Positions 8,509 to 17,966 are shown, numbered from the stretch's first letter. The stretch is 64,000 bases of DNA from Abyssibius alkaniclasticus (GCF_020447305.1 NZ_CP095732.1:2760501-2824500); one strand, 5' to 3'. The notes: a model not told the origin generated them from the letters alone. Program-made: numbers and translations.

Positions 8509-9894
8509 CTAGGCCGCCGAGGCGTAGAACGAGACAACGTTGCGCCCGGCGGCCTTTGATTTATAAAGCGCCAGATCGGCCCGGCCGATGACGGCCTGCG
8601 CATCGGTTTCGCCGATGCCGGCCACGGCCACGCCAATGCTTACGGTTATGGCGAGCTGGGCGCCATTGTCCAGCTTGAACGGGCGGGTTTCGACGGCCGC
8701 GCGAATGCGTTCGGCAACGGCCTGGGCGGCGGCATTATCGGCATCGGGCATGGCAACAAGAAATTCTTCGCCCCCCAATCGCGCCACAAGGTCAACACCG
8801 CGCACATTTTCCTGCAAGCGGCGCGCGAATTCGACCAGCACCGCATCGCCCGCTTCATGGCCGTGGCTGTCATTCACCTGTTTGAACCGGTCCAGGTCCA
8901 GCATCATCACCGTAAAAGGCCCGCCGCTTGCCTGCGCGCGGTCGACAATCCGGCCCATATGCTGCGTGCAATAGCGGCGGTTGAACAGCCCGGTCAGCGG
9001 GTCGGTCACGGCCATGCGCAACCCGTCGCGCACATTGCTGCGCAGCCGGTCGGAATAATGTTTGCGCCGCAACTGGCTGCGCAGCCGCGCGGTCAGCTCG
9101 TTCTTGTCATAGGGTGGCATGATATAGTCCGACGCGCCAAGGTCGAGCGCGCGTTCGGCGGTTTCCATCAGCCCGTCGCCCACCACGAATATGATGGCCG
9201 ATTGCCGGGTTTCGTGCCGCGCGCGCAAGGCCGAGACAAGGCGCAGACCGTCCCCCCCCTTTTGCAGATGCTGATGAACGATATAGGCATCGGGCGATTC
9301 CAGCGTTGCAAGCGCAAAGGCCTCGCGCTCCGAGCCGGTTTCAAACACCTGAAGGTCGAGCTTTTCCTTCAGACAATGGCCCCAGCAGGCCGCCTCATCC
9401 GCCGAACTGGCTGTCAGCAGAACCGAGCCTGCAAGATCGCTTTCATGGCTCCACGCATCGACGAATTCGCTAAGCCCAAGCTCGCGCGTCGTCGAATCGC
9501 GCAAGCGAAGTTCGTCGAACATGATCTTCACGCGCACAAGGTTGCGCACGCGCGCAAACAGCGCCACATCGTTGATTGGTTTGGTCAAGAAGTCATCCGC
9601 CCCGGCATTAAGCCCGCGAATCCGCTCATCCGGCGCGCCCATCGCGGTGACCATCACCACCGGGATATGCGCGGTTTCCGGGTTGCTTTTCAGGGTTTTG
9701 CACACCTGATACCCGTCCATGTCGGGCATGATGATATCGAGCAGAATGATGTCGGGATGGGCCGAGCGCGCCAGATCCAGCGCCTCCTGGCCATTTGCGG
9801 CCTGAATCACATCAAAATACGCGGTTGCCAGTTTGGCCTTGAGAATCACGCGATTGGTCGCCACATCATCGACCACCAGTATACGCCCTGACAT
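8509..9894 (-). CDS. pleD: PleD-type response regulator diguanylate cyclase
   Basis: A 461-residue protein with the PleD layout: REC1 (about 1-120, starting SGRILVVDD, phospho-acceptor in LLDIIMPDMDG), a degenerate second REC (about 155-270, lacking a clear acceptor) and a GGDEF domain (about 290-458). The active site is GGEEF, and the product-inhibition I-site RGVD lies five residues before it, so it should make c-di-GMP and be feedback-inhibited. The start is ATG at 9894 after GGGGTCACA; the longer reading frame upstream runs into the divergent promoter region. In Caulobacter, PleD controls the motile-to-sessile switch. Here it is divergent from a DUF3572 gene. Confidence 0.93.
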   Translation of the reverse strand: MSGRILVVDDVATNRVILKAKLATAYFDVIQAANGQEALDLARSAHPDIILLDIIMPDMDGYQVCKTLKSNPETAHIPVVMVTAMGAPDERIRGLNAGADDFLTKPINDVALFARVRNLVRVKIMFDELRLRDSTTRELGLSEFVDAWSHESDLAGSVLLTASSADEAACWGHCLKEKLDLQVFETGSEREAFALATLESPDAYIVHQHLQKGGDGLRLVSALRARHETRQSAIIFVVGDGLMETAERALDLGASDYIMPPYDKNELTARLRSQLRRKHYSDRLRSNVRDGLRMAVTDPLTGLFNRRYCTQHMGRIVDRAQASGGPFTVMMLDLDRFKQVNDSHGHEAGDAVLVEFARRLQENVRGVDLVARLGGEEFLVAMPDADNAAAQAVAERIRAAVETRPFKLDNGAQLAITVSIGVAVAGIGETDAQAVIGRADLALYKSKAAGRNVVSFYASAA

Positions 9895-9987
9895 TGTGAC
9901 CCCCGAAACGAAATTGAATGCACTAAAATACTTGCTAATAGCCCACCTTGGCCCAAAGGTGTTAACGAAACATTTACCGGCGATCAT

Positions 9988-10266
9988 ATGAACAGCGAAC
10001 AGGCACAAAATCTGGCCCTTTTGGCCCTTGGCTGGATGGCCGCCGATGACGAGGTTATGGGCGGCTTTCTGGGCGCGTCCGGGTTGGACCCCGCCGATAT
10101 TCGCGGCCTGGCGCACGACCCGGCCTTCATGGTGTCGGTGTTCGACTATATTCTCAGCGCCGATGCCTATGTTCTGGCCTTTGCCACAGCGCAAAACATC
10201 GCCCCTGAAAACGTGGTTGCCGCCCGCAACGCCCTGCCTGGCGGCGCGCCCGTGCATTGGACCTAG
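9988..10266 (+). CDS. DUF3572 family protein
   Basis: A 92-residue protein of unknown function matching the DUF3572 family, which is common next to pleD in alphaproteobacteria. It is helical throughout, starting NSEQAQNLALLALGWMA. The start ATG at 9988 lies 93 bases from the divergent pleD start, so the two probably share a regulatory region. I see no catalytic motif. Confidence 0.85.
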   Translation: MNSEQAQNLALLALGWMAADDEVMGGFLGASGLDPADIRGLAHDPAFMVSVFDYILSADAYVLAFATAQNIAPENVVAARNALPGGAPVHWT

Positions 10267-10411
10267 GGCGCGGCGGCAGCTTATACATTTGGCCGCAAGC
10301 GGTGGGGCCGCCACGTGTTTGGCGCAAAAATCCGAAATTCACCGCAATAGAATCGCCCGCGCTTTACCACGCGGCCGCTTTCTGCCATCAGGGGCCAAAC
10401 ACGGGGGGTTT

Positions 10412-11107
10412 ATGGCAATTCACGGGCTGATATTTGATAAAGACGGCACTTTGTTTGACTTTCAGCAAAGCTGGGGCGCATGGTTCGCGCGCCTGCTGGA
10501 CCGGCTCAGCGGCGGCGATACCGCGCGCCGCGATGCGCTTGCGGCGCGCATGGAATTCGACCTGGCCAGCAGCCGCTTTTACCCCGGCTCCATCTTCATT
10601 GCCGGCACGTCGGATGACATGGTCGCCCATATCGCCGATCTGATGCCGCATGAAACGCCGCAATCCATGCTGGCGCATATTGCCGCGATGAAGGCCGAGC
10701 CTGCACAGGTGCCCGCCCTGCCGCTTGCACCGTTTCTGTCTGGCTTGCGCGCCTCTGGCCTGGTGCTGGCCGTGGCCACGAATGATGCCGAGGCCCCGGC
10801 CCATGCGCAGCTAAAAACCGCCGGAATTCACGACCAGTTTGCCTATATCGCCGGTTATGACAGCGGCTTTGGCGCCAAGCCCGCCCCCGGAATGCTGCTG
10901 GGCGTGGCGCAAAAGATGGGCATTGCCCCGCACCACCTGGCGATGGTGGGCGACAGCACGCATGACATGGCGGCAGGCCGTGCAGCGGGAATGCATTGCA
11001 TTGCTGTGCTGACCGGCCCGGCCACGCGCGCCGATCTTGTAACCCACGCCGATATCGTGCTTGGGAATATCGGTGAAATCCCCGAATACCTGTCTAAAAC
11101 GACCTGA
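10412..11107 (+). CDS. HAD-superfamily phosphatase (Gph-like)
   Basis: A 231-residue HAD hydrolase with the four motifs in order: FDKDGTLFDF (nucleophile Asp near residue 9), VATND near 112, GAKPAP with the Lys near 150, and MVGDSTHDM near 175. The cap between motifs I and II is helical (C1), as in phosphoglycolate phosphatases and related sugar-phosphate phosphatases. The start is ATG at 10412 preceded by a G-rich stretch; the longer open frame upstream covers intergenic sequence. The 145 bases before it hold no other gene. The substrate is not certain. Confidence 0.88.
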   Translation: MAIHGLIFDKDGTLFDFQQSWGAWFARLLDRLSGGDTARRDALAARMEFDLASSRFYPGSIFIAGTSDDMVAHIADLMPHETPQSMLAHIAAMKAEPAQVPALPLAPFLSGLRASGLVLAVATNDAEAPAHAQLKTAGIHDQFAYIAGYDSGFGAKPAPGMLLGVAQKMGIAPHHLAMVGDSTHDMAAGRAAGMHCIAVLTGPATRADLVTHADIVLGNIGEIPEYLSKTT

Positions 11108-11179
11108 AATGTCGCCTTTGCTTTAGCGCCTGTCGCCCCCCACCCTTCACATGGGGCAAAGGTTGAACGAGGGTTGAGC

Positions 11180-12730
11180 ATGGGCGACAGACTGATACGG
11201 CGGCACGGCGGGCGTGCGGGCAATGCGCGGCGCGACAGCCCGCGCACGATTGCGCAAATGCCCTGGGCGCCCCCCATAAACATCGACCGCCCGACCGAGC
11301 CGCTGGATGAGGGCGGCGTTGCCGCCATCCATGACTGTGCCATGCGCATTCTGGAAGAGCTTGGCATCGAATTCCTGAACGATACGGCGCGCGAGATCCT
11401 GCGCAAGGCGGGCTGCACGGTAAACGGCGACAATGTGCGCATAGGGCGCGATTTTGTCATGGCGCATCTGGCCCATGCGCCCGCCGAGTTCACCATAACC
11501 CCGCGCAACCCCGACCATGCGATCACGCTTGGCGGCAAGAATATGGTTTTCGTCAACGTCTCCTCGCCCCCCAATGCGATGGATCTGGACCGTGGCCGCC
11601 GGGTTGGAGACTTTGAAACCTTCCGCGATTTCATGAAGCTCACGCAATATTTCAACTGCATCCACGTGGCGGGCGGCTATCCGGTCGAGCCGGTGGATAT
11701 CCACGCCTCGGTGCGGCATTTGCATTGCCTGTATGAAAAGCTGACACTGACCGACAAGGTCGTCCATGCCTATTCGCTTGGCACGGAGCGGGTGGAAGAT
11801 GTGCTGGAAATGGCGCGGATTGCCTCGGGCCTGCCCGCCGAAGAATTCTTCGCCAAGCCAAGGCTTTACACCAATATCAACTCGTCTTCACCCCTGAAAC
11901 ATGACTGGCCGATGCTCGATGGCGCCATGCGCTTTGCCCGCCGTGGCCAGCCGGTTATCGTGACACCCTTCACGCTGGCAGGGGCGATGGCGCCGGTCAC
12001 GATGGCCGGGGCCGTGGCGCAATCGGTGGCCGAGGGGCTGGCGGCGATTGTTTTGCTGCAAATCATCAACCCCGGCACGCCAGTGGTGCTGGGCACGTTC
12101 ACATCGAATGTCGACATGCGCACCGGCGCGCCGGCCTTTGGCACGCCGGAATATATGCGCGCCACGCAGATGACCGGGCAGATGGCGCGGTTTTACGGCA
12201 TTCCGCTGCGCGCCTCCAACGCCTGTGCCTCCAACGCGCCCGATGCGCAAGCCATGTGGGAAAGCATGAATTCGCTCTGGTCGGCCGTGCAAAGCGGGGT
12301 GAACATCGTCTATCACGCGGCGGGCTGGCTGGAAGGCGGGCTGATCGCATCTTACGAGAAATTCGTGATGGATTGTGAAGTTTTGCAGCAGATTCAACGC
12401 TATATGCAGCCGATCATCACCGATACCTCTGCCAGCGGCCTGGCCTTTGACGCGATGACCGAGGTCGGCTCGAACGGGCATTTCTTTGGCGCAGCCCATA
12501 CGCAGGAACGCTATGAAAGCGCGTTTTATGCGCCGTTCCTGTCGGATTGGCGCAACTTCGAGGCCTGGGAGGCCGATGGCAGCAAGGATGCCGCCCAGCG
12601 CGCCAACGGGATCTGGAAGAAAATTCTGGCCGAATTCCAGCCGCCGCCGATGGATGAGGCGGTTCGCGAAGAACTTGCCGCTTTCGTTGCCCGCCGCGTG
12701 GCCGAAGGCGGCGCACCGACCGACTTCTAG
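11180..12730 (+). CDS. Trimethylamine methyltransferase (MttB) superfamily protein, non-pyrrolysine
   Basis: A 516-residue TIM-barrel protein of the MttB superfamily. Archaeal MttB has an in-frame amber codon read as pyrrolysine; this frame has none, placing it with bacterial non-Pyl homologues (MtgB-like), some of which demethylate glycine betaine, proline betaine or carnitine and pass the methyl group to a corrinoid protein. Family segments include LDEGGVAAIHDCAMRILEELG near residue 45, SNACASNAPDAQAMWE near 345 and TSASGLAFDAM near 415. Start is ATG at 11180 after GAGGG; TTG at 11174 is an alternative. No corrinoid protein or reactivase is adjacent, so it must act with partners elsewhere or in another way. 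Confidence 0.85.
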   Translation: MGDRLIRRHGGRAGNARRDSPRTIAQMPWAPPINIDRPTEPLDEGGVAAIHDCAMRILEELGIEFLNDTAREILRKAGCTVNGDNVRIGRDFVMAHLAHAPAEFTITPRNPDHAITLGGKNMVFVNVSSPPNAMDLDRGRRVGDFETFRDFMKLTQYFNCIHVAGGYPVEPVDIHASVRHLHCLYEKLTLTDKVVHAYSLGTERVEDVLEMARIASGLPAEEFFAKPRLYTNINSSSPLKHDWPMLDGAMRFARRGQPVIVTPFTLAGAMAPVTMAGAVAQSVAEGLAAIVLLQIINPGTPVVLGTFTSNVDMRTGAPAFGTPEYMRATQMTGQMARFYGIPLRASNACASNAPDAQAMWESMNSLWSAVQSGVNIVYHAAGWLEGGLIASYEKFVMDCEVLQQIQRYMQPIITDTSASGLAFDAMTEVGSNGHFFGAAHTQERYESAFYAPFLSDWRNFEAWEADGSKDAAQRANGIWKKILAEFQPPPMDEAVREELAAFVARRVAEGGAPTDF

Positions 12731-12744
12731 CAAAAGCGCCGCGC

Positions 12745-12806
12745 CGCCCCGGGCTTGACCCGGGGCCTCTGCGTTCAGGTCGAGGCCCCGGGTCAAGCCC
12801 GGGGCG
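12745..12806. repeat. Nested palindromic repeat between convergent genes
   Basis: Two 25-base arms (12745-12769 and 12782-12806) are perfect reverse complements around a 12-base loop. Each arm contains CCCCGGG-CTTGA-CCCGGGG or its complement, itself a 7-bp hairpin, so the DNA or RNA can fold as one long stem or two short ones. It lies between the MttB-family gene and the RES gene and overlaps the last codons of the latter. It can act as a bidirectional terminator, though there is no T run. Similar GC palindromes are dispersed in alphaproteobacterial genomes; only one copy is in this window. Confidence 0.85.
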
Positions 12807-13545
12807 CGGTCGCATATGCGGCAAGGCGCGGGTCGGCGGCGAACCCGTCGCGTGCAAATTCCAGAGCGCGGTCGGGGTGTTCGCAACGCGCCTGCACATG
12901 GCTGTGCGAAATATTCAGCCACCAGCTTTGCCGCGCAACGGGCGCGGACTTTGCAAAGGCGGCGCAATCCAGCACCGCCAGATTGGCGCCGCGTTTCGGG
13001 CAACGGCAGGATTGATAGCGGATGATCTGCGCACCCGCCGCGCGCGCCTCACCCTCTAACGCCTGTGTTTTGCTGTAATCCGTCAGCCGGGTCCAATGCG
13101 CAGACTGTTCCGCATAAGGCGGTGCCATCAGGTCGAGCAGCGCCGATGTGCCCAACGCCACCGCAAAGGCCGAAACCTCGAACGGCGCGCGCGGCATGGG
13201 TGTGGCGGGCGATTCTGCAAAGAACAACAGCCGGTAGAAGGCCGCCTCGGCCAGGGCCGTGTCGACCTTTTCGGCGGCATAGAACACCCCCGGCGTAAGC
13301 CCGGCGCGGCGAAAACGCGAACCGTGCGGATAGGGCCGATACCGAAAGGGCGCGGCAAGCAGATAGTCAAGATGCTGGCAGGCTGCGGGCAGTGGAGGCT
13401 TGCTGGCCTCGATCAGGCTTTCAAGCACGGCCTGGTCATCCAGCGTATCGGCCAGCTTCATTGTGGCCACCCTGTGCTGCGCTTCCACCACGCGCCAGCC
13501 GCGCCCCTGCCACACGGTAAACTCAGATGGGCGCACGGCGGGCAT
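12793..13545 (-). CDS. RES-domain toxin (NAD+-degrading family)
   Basis: A protein of about 250 residues with a RES domain, the toxin class of Xre/RES (MbcTA-like) modules; studied members deplete NAD+ by phosphorolysis or hydrolysis. The key residues are visible in order: Arg in GSRFRRAG near 78, Tyr in GVFYAAE near 90, Glu in LAEAAFYR near 100, and the Ser of RYQSCR near 180. The start is uncertain; ATG at 13545 gives a 23-base overlap with the antitoxin frame, and an ATG at 13587 would overlap more. The 3' end enters the palindrome at 12745-12806. Order antitoxin then toxin on one transcript is normal for this family. Confidence 0.85.
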   Translation of the reverse strand: MPAVRPSEFTVWQGRGWRVVEAQHRVATMKLADTLDDQAVLESLIEASKPPLPAACQHLDYLLAAPFRYRPYPHGSRFRRAGLTPGVFYAAEKVDTALAEAAFYRLLFFAESPATPMPRAPFEVSAFAVALGTSALLDLMAPPYAEQSAHWTRLTDYSKTQALEGEARAAGAQIIRYQSCRCPKRGANLAVLDCAAFAKSAPVARQSWWLNISHSHVQARCEHPDRALEFARDGFAADPRLAAYATAPRA

Positions 13546-13915
13546 CAAGATAGGCCACACAATCAACCAGCCCGGTGATGCTGGCAATCATCTCCAGCGG
13601 CACCTGCCCCAACGCCCGGTTATCGGCCCGCAACCAGGCGCGGGCAATCGCCTCATCGCCCGCGGCCATTGCATCGAGCCCGCGAAACAGGCGCAGGAAC
13701 AGCACGCCAAGCTCAAAGGCTTTTTGCCCCGGTATCAGCAGCATAGCGCCCGATTTCAGCCGCGAAATGCTGGCGGCTGAAACCCCAAGCACCCCCGCCA
13801 AAGCCGCACCACCAAGGCCAAGACGGTCGGCGGCGCGCAGCACAGCCGTGGTCAGAACGCGGCCAGACTGGTCTTGCGGGGCATCGGATTGTGGTATCTG
13901 GTGGAGCGTAAACAT
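13523..13915 (-). CDS. Xre/MbcA/ParS-type antitoxin
   Basis: A 130-residue protein with an Xre-type helix-turn-helix near residues 30-60 (LGGAALAGVLGVSAASISRL) followed by the C-terminal DUF2384 (MbcA/ParS toxin-binding) region from about 75 to 130. The start MFTLHQIP at 13915 has an AGGCGAAAG ribosome-binding site; upstream in-frame codons have none. The gene precedes and overlaps the RES toxin gene. Family members bind their own promoter, so autoregulation is expected; the AT-rich stretch 13930-13975 is the likely operator region. Confidence 0.85.
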   Translation of the reverse strand: MFTLHQIPQSDAPQDQSGRVLTTAVLRAADRLGLGGAALAGVLGVSAASISRLKSGAMLLIPGQKAFELGVLFLRLFRGLDAMAAGDEAIARAWLRADNRALGQVPLEMIASITGLVDCVAYLDARRAPI

Positions 13916-13993
13916 CTTTCGCCTGCAACTTTTTTTGCGTATCGTTGCATATGAAATAGCATGGTCGCGGCAAATTTTCAAGCAGAATGCGAA

Positions 13994-14017
13994 CAGCGCC
14001 GCTTTGACACGGCGCTG
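13994..14017 (-). terminator. Hairpin after outer-membrane protein gene
   Basis: CAGCGCCG and CGGCGCTG form a perfect 8-bp stem with an 8-base loop, 40 bases downstream of the outer-membrane barrel gene. The tract after it on the minus strand is only moderately T-rich, so termination efficiency is uncertain. Confidence 0.5.
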
Positions 14018-14057
14018 CCAGCCTTTTGATCAAACGCGCCGCATGTCGCGGCATTGG

Positions 14058-14693
14058 CTAGAAGCTGAAACCGGCCCGCAGGCTGATCGCGCGCGAGGCG
14101 TTTTCGAACGCATAGCCCGAATAGTAGAATTGATCATAATCACCGTTCAATTGCCGCGTCAAATACTCGACGCCGACAAATATCCGATCCGTCACCAGAA
14201 CATCGACGCCGGCGCCATAGGAAAAGCCAGACCCGCTTGTGGCGGTCGCGGTGGTCGTTTCATTGCGTGTTGCGGTTGACCAACCAACCACACCATACAC
14301 CATGACCCGATTCATCGCGTAACCAATCCGGCCCTTCAAGTCGAAAAAGTCGGAATAGGTATCGCCATCGACTTCGAGTGTCGTCGGGCCTGCCGTATAA
14401 GCCACCTCTCCACCAAGCACAAAATTGCCACGCTGGATATTATACCCGGCGAATCCGCCAATGCTGCTACCTTCAAAAATAAACGGGCCGCCGACAAAGC
14501 CGCCATTTTGAAAGTCATCAACGGAATCCCGGCCAAACACATAGCTTCCGCCAAGATAGAAACCGCCCCAATCGGCAGATGCGGGGGCTGGTGCCGCAGC
14601 CGGAGTAACCGGCATGGTCACTGCTGTCACACCATCCGCCGAGGCGGCTGATGCTATAGCGATACCAGAACAAAGGAGCGCAAAGACTTTCAC
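14058..14693 (-). CDS. Outer-membrane beta-barrel protein
   Basis: A 211-residue protein with a cleavable signal peptide (KVFALLCSGIAIASAASA) and alternating hydrophobic/polar strands rich in Gly, Tyr and Phe, ending in LRAGFSF with the terminal Phe used for BAM-dependent insertion. It resembles the Omp25/OmpA-like 8-stranded barrel family of alphaproteobacteria. A short Pro/Ala linker follows the signal peptide. Start is the GTG at 14693 because GGAGG sits at the right distance; the longer frame begins inside that site. Transcribed alone, with a hairpin on each side. Confidence 0.83.
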   Translation of the reverse strand: MKVFALLCSGIAIASAASADGVTAVTMPVTPAAAPAPASADWGGFYLGGSYVFGRDSVDDFQNGGFVGGPFIFEGSSIGGFAGYNIQRGNFVLGGEVAYTAGPTTLEVDGDTYSDFFDLKGRIGYAMNRVMVYGVVGWSTATRNETTTATATSGSGFSYGAGVDVLVTDRIFVGVEYLTRQLNGDYDQFYYSGYAFENASRAISLRAGFSF

Positions 14694-14782
14694 GAGAACC
14701 TCCAAAATAAAGACGTCGCCATGCTATTGTAACCAATGAAAACGTCAATCTGAGTCGCGGTGGCTTGGCAGTCCATCTCAAC

Positions 14783-14813
14783 AAAAAACAGCGCCGCAAC
14801 TTCTGCGACGCTG
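14783..14813 (-). terminator. Intrinsic terminator of pntAB
   Basis: On the minus strand a 10-bp stem (CAGCGTCGCA / TGCGGCGCTG, one G-U pair) with a 5-base loop is followed by TTTTTTG. It begins about 20 bases after the pntB stop. Confidence 0.9.
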
Positions 14814-14835
14814 TCCTGGTTCTTTTCGGGATTTG

Positions 14836-16269
14836 CTAGCTGATCTTGCCCAGCAGCAGATCAACGCTCGCCTTGGCATCGCCATAGAACATGCGGCTGT
14901 TTTCCTTGTAGAAGAGCGGGTTTTCAATGCCGGAATAGCCGGTGCCCTGCCCGCGCTTGGAAATGAACACCTGCTTGGCCTTCCACACTTCCAGCACCGG
15001 CATACCGGCGATGGGGCTGTTCGGGTCTTCCTGCGCGGCGGGGTTCACGATGTCGTTGGAACCGACGACGATCACCACATCGGTGTTGGGGAAGTCGTCG
15101 TTGATTTCGTCCATTTCAAGCACGATGTCATAGGGCACCTTGGCCTCGGCCAGCAGCACGTTCATATGGCCGGGCAAGCGGCCAGCCACGGGGTGAATGG
15201 CAAAGCGCACCTGCTTGCCGCGCGCCCGCAAGCGGCGGGTCAACTCGGAAATGGATTGCTGGGCCTGGGCAACGGCCATGCCGTAGCCCGGCACAATGAC
15301 GATGCTGTCGGCCTCTTCCAGCGCCGTGGTAACGCCATCGGCATCAATGGCAATCTGCTCGCCTTCAATTTCTTGCGCGGGGCCGGTTGTGTTGCCAAAA
15401 CCGCCAAGAATAACACTGATGAAGCTGCGGTTCATCGCCTTGCACATGATGTAAGACAGGATCGCGCCCGACGAGCCGACCAAGGCGCCAACCACGATCA
15501 GCAGATCATTGCCAAGGCTGAAGCCGATGGCCGCCGCCGCCCAGCCGGAATAGCTGTTGAGCATCGACACCACCACCGGCATGTCGGCCCCGCCGATGCC
15601 CATGATCAGATGGTAGCCGATGAACAGGGCGAACAAGGTCATCAGGAACAGGGGCAGGAAGCCGCCCGTGTTGAAATACCACACCAGGCACAGCACCGAA
15701 GCCGCCGCTGCACCGGCGTTCAGCAAATGGCCACCGGGCAGTTTTTCGGCCTTGGTGGATACTTTGCCGGCAAGCTTCAGGAAGGCGATGATCGAGCCGG
15801 TAAAGGTGACAGCACCAATGAACACGCCAAGAAACAGTTCAACGCGCAGAATGCTGACCTCGACCGCCGTTTTATAGGCCAGGATCTCGGCAAATCCTTC
15901 CAGCGCACCACGATCTGCCGTCGCCATGCCCAGCACGCGCCCAAGCTCGATATGCGCCGCAAACCCGACGAAAACCGCCGCAAGGCCGACAAGCGAGTGC
16001 ATTGCCGCCACAAGCTGCGGCATTTCGGTCATGCGCACGCGCATTGCAACAAACCAGCCGATGATGCCACCGCCGACAATCATTGCGGCCGACAACACCC
16101 ACAGCCCAGCGCCGGGGCCGACAAGCGTGGCCAGCACGGCAAGCGCCATGCCCGCAATGCCATACCAGACCGCGCGTTTGGCGCTTTCCTGCCCTGACAG
16201 GCCGCCAAGCGACAGGATGAACAATACAGCCGCGACAACATAGGCCGCTGTGGTGAATCCGAGTCCCAT
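14836..16269 (-). CDS. pntB: NAD(P) transhydrogenase subunit beta
   Basis: A 477-residue membrane subunit of the proton-translocating transhydrogenase, which transfers hydride from NADH to NADP+ using the proton gradient. The N-terminal 270 residues are about nine membrane helices; the C-terminal domain III binds NADP(H), with [12 protein letters not shown] near 310, [18 protein letters not shown] near 350 and [17 protein letters not shown] near 430. Full length. It follows pntA after 15 bases, so the two form one transcript ended by the terminator at 14783-14813. Confidence 0.97.
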   Translation of the reverse strand: MGLGFTTAAYVVAAVLFILSLGGLSGQESAKRAVWYGIAGMALAVLATLVGPGAGLWVLSAAMIVGGGIIGWFVAMRVRMTEMPQLVAAMHSLVGLAAVFVGFAAHIELGRVLGMATADRGALEGFAEILAYKTAVEVSILRVELFLGVFIGAVTFTGSIIAFLKLAGKVSTKAEKLPGGHLLNAGAAAASVLCLVWYFNTGGFLPLFLMTLFALFIGYHLIMGIGGADMPVVVSMLNSYSGWAAAAIGFSLGNDLLIVVGALVGSSGAILSYIMCKAMNRSFISVILGGFGNTTGPAQEIEGEQIAIDADGVTTALEEADSIVIVPGYGMAVAQAQQSISELTRRLRARGKQVRFAIHPVAGRLPGHMNVLLAEAKVPYDIVLEMDEINDDFPNTDVVIVVGSNDIVNPAAQEDPNSPIAGMPVLEVWKAKQVFISKRGQGTGYSGIENPLFYKENSRMFYGDAKASVDLLLGKIS

Positions 16270-16284
16270 AATCCTGCCCCCCGC

Positions 16285-17856
16285 TTACGATTTCTGGAAC
16301 ATGGCGAGCATACGCCGTGTTACCATGAAGCCGCCAAATATGTTGATACCCGCCATGAACACGCTCAGCGTGGCCAGCAAAATCACCCAGAACGAGCCCG
16401 AGCCGATTTGCAGCAAGGCCCCCAGAATAATGATGGAGGAAATGGCGTTTGTGACCGCCATCAGCGGTGTGTGCAGCGAATGGCTGACATTCCAGATAAC
16501 CTGAAAGCCGATGAACACCGCCAGCACGAACACAATGAAGTGCTGCATGAAGCTGGCCGGTGCCACAAGCCCAACGCCAAGCAGCAATGCTGCACCGATT
16601 GCAAGCAATGATACCTGCTGGATGGTTTGCTTCTTGAAGGCCGCAACCTCGTCGGCGCGCTTTTCTTCGGCGGTTTTGGCGGCAGCCTTTTTGGGCTTGG
16701 CCGCGGCAATCGCCGCCACTTTCAACGGTGGCGGCGGGAAGGTAATGGCCCCGTCATGGGCAACTGTCGCCGAGCGGATCACGTCATCTTCCATATTCAC
16801 CACGGCCACCCCGTCTTTGGCGGGGGTCAGATCGTCCATCATATGGCGGATATTGTTGGCATAAAGCGTGGAAGATTGCGTGGCCATGCGGCTGGGGAAG
16901 TCGGTATAACCAACCACCGTAACGCCATTGGGGCTTTCGATTTTCTCATCCATCACGGTCAGGTCGCAATTGCCGCCGCGTTCGGCGGCAAGGTCAACCA
17001 CAACCGAGCCGGGCTTCATGGCGGCAACCATATCTTCCAGCCACAGCTTGGGCGCATCGCGCCCCGGGATCAGCGCGGTGGTGATCACGATATCCATATC
17101 AGGGGCCAATGCGCGGAATTTTTCGAGCTGCTTTTCGCGGAATTCGGGGCTTGAGGGGGCGGCATAGCCGCCGGTTGCCGCGCCATCCTGCTGGGCCTCC
17201 TCAAAATCCAGATAGACGAATTGCGCGCCCATGCTTTCAATCTGCTCGGCCACTTCGGGGCGCACATCGAAGGCATAAACCTGCGCGCCAAGCGAGGTGG
17301 CGGCACCGATGGCGGCAAGCCCGGCCACGCCCGCGCCAACCACCAGCACCTTGGCGGGGGGCACCTTGCCGGCGGCGGTAATCTGGCCGGTAAAGAAGCG
17401 GCCGAAATTATTGCCCGCTTCGATAACCGCACGATAGCCCGCAATATTCGCCATCGACGAAAGCGCGTCCATCTTCTGGGCGCGCGAAATGCGTGGCACC
17501 ATATCCATTGCCAGCGCCGTGACGCCCTTTTCGTTCATCGCATCCAGCAATTCGGCATTTTGCGCCGGGCTGATGAAGGATATCAGGATCTGGCCCTTTT
17601 TGGCGTGCTTCAGCTCGGCCAGTTCCGGGGCGCGGACCTTGACCACGACATCGGCCGCCTTCCAAAGCGCGGCGGCGGTCTTGACCACCTCTACGCCCGC
17701 GGCCTTGTAGTCATCATCAGAAAAGCGGGCCTTGGCGCCAGCACCCGCCTGCACAACACAGTCATAGCCCAGTTTTTGCAACTGCGCGGCGCTTGCCGGG
17801 GTAAGGGCAACCCGCGCCTCGCCTTCAAAAACTTCGGTTGGTGCGCCAATTTTCAT
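16285..17856 (-). CDS. pntA: NAD(P) transhydrogenase subunit alpha
   Basis: A 523-residue alpha subunit with the NAD(H)-binding domain I (about 1-385) and four C-terminal membrane helices (about 415-515), i.e. the fused PntA form rather than separate PntAA and PntAB. Rossmann motif GAGVAGLAAIGAATSLGA is near residue 175, followed by YAFDVRPE. The Ala/Lys-rich linker KPKKAAAKTAEEKRADE (about 395-410) separates the parts. The start is ATG at 17856 after GGGGGAG. First gene of the pntAB operon. Confidence 0.97.
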   Translation of the reverse strand: MKIGAPTEVFEGEARVALTPASAAQLQKLGYDCVVQAGAGAKARFSDDDYKAAGVEVVKTAAALWKAADVVVKVRAPELAELKHAKKGQILISFISPAQNAELLDAMNEKGVTALAMDMVPRISRAQKMDALSSMANIAGYRAVIEAGNNFGRFFTGQITAAGKVPPAKVLVVGAGVAGLAAIGAATSLGAQVYAFDVRPEVAEQIESMGAQFVYLDFEEAQQDGAATGGYAAPSSPEFREKQLEKFRALAPDMDIVITTALIPGRDAPKLWLEDMVAAMKPGSVVVDLAAERGGNCDLTVMDEKIESPNGVTVVGYTDFPSRMATQSSTLYANNIRHMMDDLTPAKDGVAVVNMEDDVIRSATVAHDGAITFPPPPLKVAAIAAAKPKKAAAKTAEEKRADEVAAFKKQTIQQVSLLAIGAALLLGVGLVAPASFMQHFIVFVLAVFIGFQVIWNVSHSLHTPLMAVTNAISSIIILGALLQIGSGSFWVILLATLSVFMAGINIFGGFMVTRRMLAMFQKS

Positions 17857-17966
17857 CAAAACTCCCCCTGTGCGAAATGCTGGCTGAATGCGGTGTCAAT
17901 CTTTAGCAGGTGCAGCAAATGTGCAACAGGAAATCGGCGGATTTTCGCAATCTTGCGCTCTGGGCA

